Assembly: GCF_949298305.1 (NCBI RefSeq)
Contig: NZ_CASFWU010000047.1
Span: 1-25,874, forward strand
Direction of reading: 5' to 3'
Source: an uncultured Bacteroides sp.
GTDB lineage: Bacteria > Bacteroidota > Bacteroidia > Bacteroidales > Bacteroidaceae
DNA: 25,874 nucleotides
A program made the position numbers and the translations under genes. The notes beneath the pieces are model-generated. The model saw only the letters and a program-made list of their open reading frames with translations. It did not search any database and was not told the origin of the DNA. Below, one piece after another: positions 9,083 through 15,803 of the stretch. Within the stretch, counting starts at the first letter, position 1. Each line of letters opens with the position of its first letter.

Positions 9083-9112
9083 CAAAGATAAGCATTTAAA
9101 TGGAAACGGCAA
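9083..9112 (-). promoter_or_regulatory. Promoter of the susC/susD-like operon
   Basis: On the minus strand TTG (9112-9110), 19 bases, then TATCTTTG (9090-9083) fit the Bacteroidetes consensus. Transcription would start near 9076, about 24 bases before the ATG at 9052. No operator-like repeat is visible. Confidence 0.75.
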
Positions 9113-9116
9113 CTTT

Positions 9117-9255
9117 TTACGCCATTTTTAGCAATCGGGAGCGGCCGTAGCACACGCCCACCACGTCTGCCAGCGCCCAGCCGATGGGGACCGACCACCA
9201 GATGCCTGTATAGCCGACGGAGGGGATGGAGGCCAGCACCATGCGCGTGCGTAAA
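9117..9255 (-). pseudogene. C-terminal remnant of a MATE-family multidrug/Na+ antiporter
   Basis: The minus-strand frame ending at 9117 encodes about 45 residues with the pattern PSVGYTGIWWSVPIGWALAD (39-58 of the open frame), like the last transmembrane hairpin of MATE efflux proteins, ending in a short basic tail. The rest of a MATE protein (over 400 residues) is missing: the frame upstream contains nothing similar. This is best read as the 3' stub of a deleted transporter gene. An ATG at 9242 would give a 41-residue peptide, so expression of the stub is possible. Family assignment rests on this short match only. Confidence 0.55.
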
Positions 9256-9263
9256 ATGTCGGC

Positions 9264-9295
9264 CAAAGGTACACCATAGCGCCCATACGCACAAA
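9264..9295 (-). promoter_or_regulatory. Promoter in front of the MATE remnant
   Basis: On the minus strand TTTG (9295-9292), 20 bases, then TACCTTTG (9271-9264) is a near-perfect Bacteroidetes promoter. It would start transcription at about 9257, 15 bases before the ATG at 9242 of the MATE stub. It may be the old promoter of the deleted gene. Confidence 0.6.
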
Positions 9296-9355
9296 TTATA
9301 GGATGCCAAGTTTTCGGTTTCGCCCCAACTCGCAAGAGTTAATATTGAATATTTA

Positions 9356-9387
9356 TTTGGATTATATGCGCAAAAGCATTACCTTTG
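9356..9387 (+). promoter_or_regulatory. Promoter of the lysO locus
   Basis: TTTG (9356-9359), 20 bases, then TACCTTTG (9380-9387) match the Bacteroidetes consensus. The start site would be about 9394, leaving a leader of about 300 bases before the first LysO gene at 9694. Confidence 0.75.
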
Positions 9388-9417
9388 CAGCCGAAAACAA
9401 GAACAAGAACAAGAACC

Positions 9418-9528
9418 ATGAACCAGTTAACGAACATACGTAACCCGAGGGATTTGTCTGTCCGCCAGCATAAAGGAACGGACAGCCGATCGACCGTACA
9501 CGTACATTGGTTCAGCGGATTCATCTAA
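9418..9528 (+). CDS. Possible 36-residue leader peptide upstream of lysO
   Basis: A short frame starts with ATG about 24 bases after the inferred start site of the lysO promoter and ends at TAA 9526-9528. The peptide begins MNQLTNIRNPRDLSV and ends HVHWFSGFI; I do not recognise it. It has four Arg, one Lys and several His and Ser, and no hydrophobic segment. Inside it the arms CTGTCCG (9458-9464) and CGGACAG (9479-9485) form a 7-bp stem with a 14-base loop. Its position directly after a promoter and before an amino-acid exporter suggests a leader-peptide or attenuation role, but this is inference; it could also be a chance frame in a structured leader. Confidence 0.3.
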   Translation: MNQLTNIRNPRDLSVRQHKGTDSRSTVHVHWFSGFI

Positions 9529-9693
9529 ATTCCCCCCTTCCCCACTCCATCTCCATGTGTTGCCGGCATTGGTTTCCCGCTGTCGGCGTCACGCAGTCGC
9601 AGGCCCTGACGCATGCCGTCCGCAGGGGTCTGAGGCGGGCATTGTGCGCCCACCGTCCATCGTTCGTAAAACCTTTAATAAAAGCATATCGTC
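9529..9693 (+). other. Remainder of the lysO leader, possible RNA structure
   Basis: This untranslated part of the leader holds a C/T-rich tract (about 9531-9550) and a GC-rich region. The arms CCCTG (9604-9608) and CAGGG (9623-9627) could enclose an inner stem. I could not match it to the conserved core of the lysine riboswitch or any other riboswitch I know. Confidence 0.35.
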
Positions 9694-9975
9694 ATGTTCA
9701 GCATCATATCCATCTTGCTGGCCGGCATTGTCATCGGCCATCTGTTGCGCGACAGGAAGTTCCTGAGCCACATCGAAAAGAGCACTTCGCTCACCGTCTT
9801 TATCCTGCTCTTCGTGCTGGGGCTGTCCGTCGGCTCCAACCGCCTCATCGTGGAGAACCTGGGACGGTTCGGATGGCAGGCGGCCGTGCTGGCCACCCTG
9901 AGCCTGGCAGGCAGCATCGTGGCTGCCCGCATCGTGTACCAACTGTTTTTTAACCAGAAAGGAGAAGAGAAATGA
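9694..9975 (+). CDS. lysO: LysO family exporter, N-terminal subunit
   Basis: This 93-residue, highly hydrophobic protein matches the N-terminal third of LysO (YbjE, formerly DUF340), the inner-membrane L-lysine exporter. Recognisable parts are LLAGIVIGHLLRDR near the start and FILLFVLGLSVGSN, followed by NLGRFGWQAAVLATL. About three membrane segments are visible. The product is not truncated by damage: its stop overlaps the start of the gene for the remainder (ATGA, 9972-9975), and the two parts sum to 299 residues, about the length of the single-chain E. coli protein. The split form therefore looks like a genuine two-subunit arrangement with coupled translation. Export of lysine (and toxic analogues such as thialysine) is known for the family; the substrate here is inferred. 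Confidence 0.8.
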   Translation: MFSIISILLAGIVIGHLLRDRKFLSHIEKSTSLTVFILLFVLGLSVGSNRLIVENLGRFGWQAAVLATLSLAGSIVAARIVYQLFFNQKGEEK

Positions 9976-10592
9976 AAAATAGTCTGACTGTCATCGCATT
10001 GTTTGGCATCGGCTGTCTGGCCGGCGCCTGGTATCACCTGGAGACCGACACCCACAACTGGTCGCTCTACATACTCTACGCCCTGATGTTGCAGGTGGGC
10101 ATCGGGCTGGGCAGCAACAAGTACCTGCGCGAGAGCCTGCGCAAGCTGAAGCCCAAGATGCTGCTGGTGCCGGCGGCCACCATCGTGGGCACCCTGGCCT
10201 TCTCGGCCGCAGCCAGCCTGCTGCTGAGCCGCTGGAGCGTGTTCGACTGCATGGCCGTGGGCAGCGGATTTGCCTACTACTCGCTGTCGTCCATCCTGAT
10301 TACCCAATTCAAGGAGCCTTCCATCGGGCTGCAGCTGGCCACAGAGCTGGGCACCATCGCCCTGCTGAGCAACATCATCCGCGAGATGATGGCCCTGGTG
10401 GGCGCGCCCCTCATCCGAAAATACTTCGGAAGCCTGGCACCCATCTCGGCCGCAGGGGTCAACTCGATGGACGTGCTGCTGCCCTCCATCACCCGCTGCT
10501 CGGGCAAGGAGATGATGCCCATCGCCATCTTTCACGGCATCCTGATAGACCTGAGCGTGCCTTTCTTCGTAAATCTGTTTTGCAGCCTGTAA
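9972..10592 (+). CDS. lysO: LysO family exporter, C-terminal subunit
   Basis: This 206-residue membrane protein corresponds to the C-terminal two thirds of LysO. Characteristic segments include LMLQVGIGLGSN, the conserved GSGFAYYSLSS with its acidic and polar surroundings, ATELGTIALLSNIIRE, and GVNSMDVLLPSI. About six membrane segments can be counted. It begins inside the stop of the preceding gene, so both halves should be made in fixed ratio and assemble together in the inner membrane. It would share the promoter at 9356-9387. No independent promoter is visible. Confidence 0.88.
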   Translation: MKNSLTVIALFGIGCLAGAWYHLETDTHNWSLYILYALMLQVGIGLGSNKYLRESLRKLKPKMLLVPAATIVGTLAFSAAASLLLSRWSVFDCMAVGSGFAYYSLSSILITQFKEPSIGLQLATELGTIALLSNIIREMMALVGAPLIRKYFGSLAPISAAGVNSMDVLLPSITRCSGKEMMPIAIFHGILIDLSVPFFVNLFCSL

Positions 10593-10612
10593 GGTTTTAA
10601 CGGAGGAATGGC

Positions 10613-10620
10613 TATCTTTG
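10613..10620 (+). promoter_or_regulatory. -7 box of the EamA transporter gene
   Basis: TATCTTTG lies 21 bases after the lysO stop. There is no clear TTG at the proper distance. Transcription would start near 10627, close to the start codon. Confidence 0.5.
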
Positions 10621-10636
10621 CACGCATTTTTACAGA

Positions 10637-11569
10637 ATGAAAACAGACACTATGAACAGACTGAAAGGTTTCATCTACGGGCTGGCCACGTCGGTGACGT
10701 TCGGCCTCATCCCGCTCTTCACCCTGCCGCTGATGCAGGGCGGCATGGAGCTGGACTCCATCTTGTTTTACCGCTTTCTCTTCGCCACCCTGGCCCTGGC
10801 GGGGATGATGAAGCTGCACAAGGAGCCGTTTGGCATTGACCGCAGAGACCTCCCCATACTGGTGCTGCTGGCCTTCTTCTATACGGTCTCGGCCCTCTTC
10901 CTGTTTTGGGGATACGACTTCATGGGGGCGGGCGTGGCCACTACGCTGCATTTCACCTATCCCGTGTTCGTCACGCTGCTGATGCTGGTGCTCTTCAGGG
11001 AGAAGGCTTCGTGGGTCACGTGGCTGGCCATCGCGATGGCCGTGTACGGCGTCAGCAAGCTGTCGCTGAAAGGCAGCGAACTGACGCTCCATCCGCTGGG
11101 CATCGTCATCGTGCTGCTTTCTGCCGTGGGCTATGCCAGCTACATCACAACGGTGAACAAGTCGCGCGTCAAGACCATGAACAGCCGCAAGCTGGCCTTC
11201 TACGTCTTTGTATTCACCACGCTGATGTTTGCCGCCAAGGCAGGACTGAACAATGGCATCCGGCCGATACCCGACGCGGCCTCGGCCCTCAACCTCGTGC
11301 TGCTGGCCGTGGTGCCGACGGTCATCTCAAACATCACGCTGGTCTTGGCCGTACACCACATCGGCGGCACGCTGACCTCCATCCTGGGCGCCATGGAGCC
11401 TGTGACGGCCGTGTGCATCGGCGCCTTCGTCTTTGGCGAGGCATTCACCCTCCAGGAGGCTTTCGGCATCGCCCTCATCCTGGTGGCCGTCACCATGATT
11501 ATCTTAGGCAAGCCGATACAGAATACACTTTCGTCCGTAGTCAGGATGATACGGCCGAGGCATGCGTAG
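10637..11569 (+). CDS. EamA/DMT superfamily transporter
   Basis: This 310-residue protein has ten predicted membrane helices in two EamA repeats, the usual architecture and length of drug/metabolite transporters such as RhaT- or YdcZ-like exporters. The first repeat opens with IYGLATSVTFGLIPLF; the second ends with the family motif GAMEPVTAVCIGAFVFGEAFT, where the charged residue between helices 9 and 10 is typical. The substrate is unknown, although the neighbouring lysine exporter makes an amino-acid-related cargo a reasonable guess. Two starts are possible: ATG at 10637, or ATG at 10652 (MNRLKGF), which leaves a more usual leader of about 25 bases after the -7 box at 10613-10620. Confidence 0.9.
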   Translation: MKTDTMNRLKGFIYGLATSVTFGLIPLFTLPLMQGGMELDSILFYRFLFATLALAGMMKLHKEPFGIDRRDLPILVLLAFFYTVSALFLFWGYDFMGAGVATTLHFTYPVFVTLLMLVLFREKASWVTWLAIAMAVYGVSKLSLKGSELTLHPLGIVIVLLSAVGYASYITTVNKSRVKTMNSRKLAFYVFVFTTLMFAAKAGLNNGIRPIPDAASALNLVLLAVVPTVISNITLVLAVHHIGGTLTSILGAMEPVTAVCIGAFVFGEAFTLQEAFGIALILVAVTMIILGKPIQNTLSSVVRMIRPRHA

Positions 11570-11579
11570 AGAAGATACT

Positions 11580-11938
11580 TTACTTCTGTTCGGCAAACGG
11601 ATTGTCTTCACATAAATTCATAGGGACAACACGCTGAAGCAAGTATGGCAAACGAACCGGATTGCGACGATTGTCCCATAGCAACAAGGCAGTAATGGTA
11701 CTTTCATCAAAACAATAAAAAAAACGGAGTATTTGGGCTCAACAACCACATAACGCACATTCGGGTATTCCGTAGGATGTCCCCAATAAGGGAAATAAGA
11801 TACTCGCCCTACACAAGAAAGGATTTGCTGATACAACGAACTACTATATCGAGTGTTGCCATTACGTACATCGTAAAACAGAAATGTTTCCTTCATATCC
11901 TTAAGGCACATTTCTGTCTATTTCACTTCCCACTCCAT
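11580..11938 (-). pseudogene. Broken RelE/ParE-family toxin
   Basis: The minus strand from ATG 11938-11936 to TAA 11582-11580 encodes a type II toxin of the RelE/ParE fold, about 119 residues, with two lesions. After MEWEVK there is an in-frame TAG (11920-11918) where a Trp codon (TGG) would be one base away; the frame continues into DMKETFLFYDVRNGNTRYSS and GHPTEYPNVRYVVVEPKYSV. At the 8-base homopolymer (11717-11724) the frame then breaks, and the conserved toxin end FDESTITALLLWDNRRNP continues in another frame. One more base or two fewer in the tract would restore it. The start overlaps the antitoxin stop by 16 bases, the normal arrangement. An internal ATG at 11911 could bypass the TAG but not the frameshift. 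Confidence 0.75.
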
Positions 11939-12156
11939 GGTTTTAATTGTTGCCCCATTTCCGCTGTTGAACAGACCCGACCATCACGAACCTGCTCCAA
12001 AGCCTCATCTATCCGAATGCGCAATTCAGAAGAAAAATGAAGGATTTCACCAGCAGACTGTCTATCCATTAGGTCTTCTATTTCCTGTAATTGCTGTTCA
12101 CCATCCACAGCCGACAGCCGTTGCAGCAAAACTTGTTTACGTTCAGTCGTATTCAT
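11923..12156 (-). CDS. Antitoxin of a type II toxin-antitoxin pair
   Basis: This 77-residue protein starts at ATG 12156 (MNTTERKQVLLQRLS); the open frame continues further upstream, but that part (MLRALNKFAPN...) overlaps the repeats and looks non-coding. The sequence is charged and helical and ends with EALEQVRDGRVCSTAEM and a Trp near the C-terminus, a pattern common to Bacteroidales antitoxins that wrap around RelE/ParE toxins with their C-terminal half. Its frame is intact although the toxin gene overlapping its 3' end is disrupted. The repeats at 12194-12251 upstream may be its operator. The family cannot be named more precisely from sequence alone. Confidence 0.6.
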   Translation of the reverse strand: MNTTERKQVLLQRLSAVDGEQQLQEIEDLMDRQSAGEILHFSSELRIRIDEALEQVRDGRVCSTAEMGQQLKPWSGK

Positions 12157-12193
12157 AAGAATTCTGTTTGACAAAGAAAGCAAAAACGCCCTC

Positions 12194-12251
12194 AATTTGT
12201 TGACAGAAGAAAGCAGATTTGGCGCAAATTTGTTGAGAGCTCTCAACAAAT
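12194..12251. promoter_or_regulatory. Palindrome and half-site between mfd and the antitoxin gene
   Basis: Positions 12228-12251 form a perfect 24-bp palindrome with half-site ATTTGTTGAGAG. A further directly oriented copy with one change (ATTTGTTGACAG) lies at 12195-12206. Three copies of one half-site upstream of an antitoxin are what an autoregulatory operator looks like. The palindrome also follows the mfd stop (12255-12253) by one base, so it may double as an mfd terminator, but no real T-tract follows on the minus strand. Confidence 0.55.
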
Positions 12252-12252
12252 C

Positions 12253-15200
12253 TCACTCTTCCGCCTTCATGGCCACCATTTCCTGCAAGGTGCTGACGGC
12301 TTCCTCCACCGTCGTGACGTCCTTCACCACCATGCTGCGACGGGCGTTCTGCTCGCGCAGGTCGCAACGGCGGGGGTACTTCATCATGTAGGCAATGACC
12401 TTGCCGAAGGCCTGGCTCTGGTAGTAGGGGCTGAGGGGGTTGGAGACGAGGATGAGCGTCATGCGGCCACCCTTGAGGAAGACCTTCTCCACACCCAGAC
12501 GGGCTGCCAGACGTCGCAGGGGGACGATGCGCAACAGCTCTTCCGTCTCGGGCGGCACAGGGCCGAAGCGGTCTTCGAGCCGCGAGCGGAAGGCTTCCAC
12601 GTCCTTGTCCAGCGTCAGCGTGTCCAGCTCGCGGTAGAGGAGCATACGCTCGCTGCTGCCGGTAACGTAGTTGGCCGGAAGCAGGAGTTCGAGGTCGCTC
12701 TCCACCTGGCACTCGTCCACAAACTGCTCGCCGCTGATTTGTCCGCTGTCGTCGGCGGCCTGCTGCTCTTCGGCCACGAGGTCGGCAAACTCATCGTTCT
12801 TCAGCTCGCGCACGGCTTCGGTCAGAATCTTCTGATAGGTCTCGTAACCCAGGTCGGCAATGAAGCCGCTCTGCTCGGCTCCCAACATGTTGCCCGCCCC
12901 GCGGATGTCGAGGTCCTGCATGGCGATGTGGATGCCGCTGCCCAGGTCGGAGAAGTTTTCGATGGCTTGCAGGCGGCGCTTGGCCTCGGGCGTGAGGCTG
13001 GACAGGGGGGGCGCCAGCAGGTAGCAGAAAGCTTTCTTGTTGCTTCGGCCCACACGTCCGCGCATCTGGTGCAGGTCGCTCAGACCAAAGTTCTGCGCCT
13101 GGTTGATGATGATGGTGTTGGCGTTGGGGATGTCGATGCCGCTCTCGATGATGGTGGTGGCTATGAGCACGTCGTAGTCGTAGTTGACGAAGTCGAAGAT
13201 AATCTTCTCCAGCTCGGCGGGCTCCATCTGTCCGTGGCCGATGCAGACACGACAATCGGGTATGTTGCGCTCGATGAGGGCCTTCAGTTCGGGCAGGTTG
13301 GAGATGCGGTTGTTCACGAAGAACACCTGTCCGTTGCGGCTCATCTCAAAATTGATGGCGTCCACGATGACCTCCTCGTTGAAGGTGTGCACCTCTGTCT
13401 GCACAGGGTAGCGGTTGGGCGGCGGTGTCTGGATGACACTGAGGTCGCGCGCCCCCATCAGCGAGAACTGGAGGGTGCGGGGAATGGGCGTGGCGGTCAT
13501 GGTGAGCGTGTCCACATTCACCTTGAGCTGGCGGAGCTTCTCCTTGACGCTGACGCCGAACTTCTGCTCCTCGTCGATGATGAGCAGGCCCAAGTCCTTG
13601 AACTTGACATCCTTGCCCAAGATGCGGTGGGTGCCGATGAGGATGTTCACTTCGCCCGCGGCCAGCCCCTTGATGACGGCTTTGGCCTGGGCGGCGGTGC
13701 GCGCACGGCTCAGGTACTCCACGCGGCAGGGCAAGTCCTTCAGGCGTTCCTTGAACGTCTGGAAGTGCTGGTAGGCCAGGACGGTGGTAGGCACCAGGAC
13801 GGCCACCTGCTTGTTGTCGCACACGGCCTTGAAGGCGGCACGCACGGCCACCTCTGTCTTGCCAAAGCCTACGTCGCCACACACCAGGCGGTCCATCGGG
13901 CGGGCGCTCTCCATGTCGGCCTTCACGTCGGCCGTGGCCTTGCTCTGGTCGGGCGTATCTTCGTAGAGGAACGAGGCCTCCAGCTCCTTTTGCAGAAAGC
14001 TGTCGGGGCTGTACTGGTAGCCCTTCTCCTCACGCCGTTGCGAGTAGAGCTTGATGAGGTCGCGGGCGATGTCCTTGATTTTCTTCTTCGTGCGGTCTTT
14101 CAGCTTCTCCCAGGCACCCGTGCCCAGCTTGTTCAGGCGGGGAGCCTCGCCCTCCTTGCCCTTGTACTTGGAAACCTTGTGGAGGGAGTGGATGGAGACG
14201 AACACCACATCGTCATTCTGATAGACGAGCTTGATGACTTCCTGCGTGGTGTTGCCGTTGGGCACACGCACCAGGCCCGCAAAGCGGCCTACGCCGTGGT
14301 CGGTGTGCACCACATAGTCGCCGGGCTGAAACTGGTTGAGCTCCTTCAGCGAAAGGGCCACCTTGCCGCTACGCGCCTTGTCGCTCTTCAGGTTATACTT
14401 GTGGAACCGGTCGAACAACTGATGGTCGGTGAAGATGCACAGGCGCAGGGTGTTGTCCGCAAAGCCTTCGTGCAGGGTTTTCTCCACGGCCGTAAAAGGC
14501 AGGTTCTCCCCCTCCCGCTCCTCGAAGATGGCGCGGATGCGGTCGGTCTGCTTCGTGCTGTCGCTACATATATATATGGTATATCCGTCGGACAGGTAGC
14601 GGTGGAAGCTGTCTGCCACGAGGTCGAAATTCTTATGAAAGATGGGTTGTGCCGAAGTATCGAACTGCACCGATGCGTCGGGCGTGCCGGTAGGCTTGTT
14701 GCCGAACTCCAGCCGGCGGAAGTCGAGGGCACGGACGGTAAATTCGCCGCCGTCAATGAGTTTTCCGTCCAACGAGATGTTGCCGTTCTCCTCCGCCTCG
14801 CGGGCGGCAATGGCCTGTGGGGTGAGAGACTCGTCGTGCACCTGCTGGATGCGCTCGCGCAGCCAGAGGAAATCGCGCATGGCCAACACCGTGTCCGGAT
14901 GCATGAAGTCCAGCAGCGACACCATGCCTCCTGTGCCGCTACGCTCCAGGTCGTGACTGAGGTCAGGGACAATGACAATGCTGTCTTTCTTTTCCTTGGA
15001 CAACTGCGTTTCCACCTCGAACGTGCGCAGGCTCTCCACCTCGTCACCAAAGAAGTCGATGCGGAAAGGATATTCACTGGAGAAGGAGAAGACGTCGATG
15101 ATGCTGCCACGCACGGCAAACTGACCCGGCTCGTACACATAATCCACAAATTCGAAGCCATAGGTGCGCAACATGTCCGTCACAAACGTCATGTCCACCT

Positions 15201-15657
15201 GTTCGCCCACATGGAGCTTCAGCGTCTTGTCGTCCAGCTCGCGACGCGACACCACCTTCTCGGCCAGCGCATCGGGATAGGTGACGACGCACAGCCCCGC
15301 CCCGTCCTTCTGCAAGCGGCTCAACACCTCGGTGCGCAATATCTCGTTGGCCGAATCCTTCTGCCCATACTTGATGGCGCGACGGAACGACGAGGGAAAG
15401 AAAAGCACGCGGGCATCGCCCAACACCTGCACCAGGTCGTGATAGAAATAGCCGGCCTCTTCGAGGTCGCCCAACACAAAAACAAAAGGACTGGAAGCCC
15501 GCTCCACCACCACAGAGGCGAAAAGCGAAGCGGCCGAAGCGCAAAGCCCTCCGCAATAGATGTGATACAACTGGCTGTCGGCCAGCAGACGCAGGGCGGC
15601 CTCCACATGGGGATGGGCGGCATAGCGTTGCTGAAGTTCGGTTATCGTAAAGCTCAT
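12253..15657 (-). CDS. mfd: Transcription-repair coupling factor
   Basis: This 1134-residue protein is Mfd, which removes RNA polymerase stalled at DNA lesions and recruits UvrAB. The UvrB-homology region comes first. The CarD-like polymerase-interaction domain begins at about residue 444 (PGDYVVHTDHGVGRF). The RecG-type translocase has Walker A GDVGFGKT (594-601), the Walker B DEEQ (695-698), TATPIPRTLQ (721-730) and QMRGRVGR (864-871), and the C-terminal regulatory domain D7 closes the protein. Length agrees with the family (about 1150). The frame stays open for 52 more codons upstream, but the -7 box at 15693-15686 falls inside that extension, and the family homology begins at MSFTITELQQ, so ATG 15657 is the start. 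It is transcribed divergently from the mannosyltransferase gene. Confidence 0.97.
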   Translation of the reverse strand: MSFTITELQQRYAAHPHVEAALRLLADSQLYHIYCGGLCASAASLFASVVVERASSPFVFVLGDLEEAGYFYHDLVQVLGDARVLFFPSSFRRAIKYGQKDSANEILRTEVLSRLQKDGAGLCVVTYPDALAEKVVSRRELDDKTLKLHVGEQVDMTFVTDMLRTYGFEFVDYVYEPGQFAVRGSIIDVFSFSSEYPFRIDFFGDEVESLRTFEVETQLSKEKKDSIVIVPDLSHDLERSGTGGMVSLLDFMHPDTVLAMRDFLWLRERIQQVHDESLTPQAIAAREAEENGNISLDGKLIDGGEFTVRALDFRRLEFGNKPTGTPDASVQFDTSAQPIFHKNFDLVADSFHRYLSDGYTIYICSDSTKQTDRIRAIFEEREGENLPFTAVEKTLHEGFADNTLRLCIFTDHQLFDRFHKYNLKSDKARSGKVALSLKELNQFQPGDYVVHTDHGVGRFAGLVRVPNGNTTQEVIKLVYQNDDVVFVSIHSLHKVSKYKGKEGEAPRLNKLGTGAWEKLKDRTKKKIKDIARDLIKLYSQRREEKGYQYSPDSFLQKELEASFLYEDTPDQSKATADVKADMESARPMDRLVCGDVGFGKTEVAVRAAFKAVCDNKQVAVLVPTTVLAYQHFQTFKERLKDLPCRVEYLSRARTAAQAKAVIKGLAAGEVNILIGTHRILGKDVKFKDLGLLIIDEEQKFGVSVKEKLRQLKVNVDTLTMTATPIPRTLQFSLMGARDLSVIQTPPPNRYPVQTEVHTFNEEVIVDAINFEMSRNGQVFFVNNRISNLPELKALIERNIPDCRVCIGHGQMEPAELEKIIFDFVNYDYDVLIATTIIESGIDIPNANTIIINQAQNFGLSDLHQMRGRVGRSNKKAFCYLLAPPLSSLTPEAKRRLQAIENFSDLGSGIHIAMQDLDIRGAGNMLGAEQSGFIADLGYETYQKILTEAVRELKNDEFADLVAEEQQAADDSGQISGEQFVDECQVESDLELLLPANYVTGSSERMLLYRELDTLTLDKDVEAFRSRLEDRFGPVPPETEELLRIVPLRRLAARLGVEKVFLKGGRMTLILVSNPLSPYYQSQAFGKVIAYMMKYPRRCDLREQNARRSMVVKDVTTVEEAVSTLQEMVAMKAEE

Positions 15658-15685
15658 GGCATGAATGATGAGGATTGTCGGGGTG

Positions 15686-15693
15686 CAAAAGTA
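15686..15693 (-). promoter_or_regulatory. -7 box of mfd
   Basis: TACTTTTG on the minus strand matches TAnnTTTG and gives a leader of about 22 bases to the ATG at 15657. No TTG is found at the -33 position. Confidence 0.5.
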
Positions 15694-15769
15694 CGAAGAA
15701 AATGAATAAGAAATGCCTGTACAGAAGAAAAAGCGATGCAATCCTGCCGAAAAAACAAGGGAAAAACTG

Positions 15770-15777
15770 TACATTTG
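15770..15777 (+). promoter_or_regulatory. -7 box of the polyprenol-phosphate mannosyltransferase gene
   Basis: TACATTTG matches TAnnTTTG; transcription would start near 15784, 20 bases before the ATG at 15804. The -33 element is not recognisable. The divergent mfd box is 77 bases away. Confidence 0.5.
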
Positions 15778-15803
15778 TAGCACATTAAAAAAGAGTGTGA
15801 AAT

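Noticed and set aside
9394..9693. Lysine riboswitch in the lysO leader
   Set aside because: I could not find the conserved core sequences or the five-helix layout of the L box.
11717..11724. The 8-base homopolymer as a programmed frameshift site that keeps the toxin functional
   Set aside because: A -1 slip would restore the toxin end, but the in-frame TAG near the start also blocks the full-length protein, so decay is the simpler reading.
12739..15705. A 988-codon plus-strand frame opposite mfd
   Set aside because: Mfd on the minus strand has every family motif; the antisense product has biased composition and no recognisable domain.
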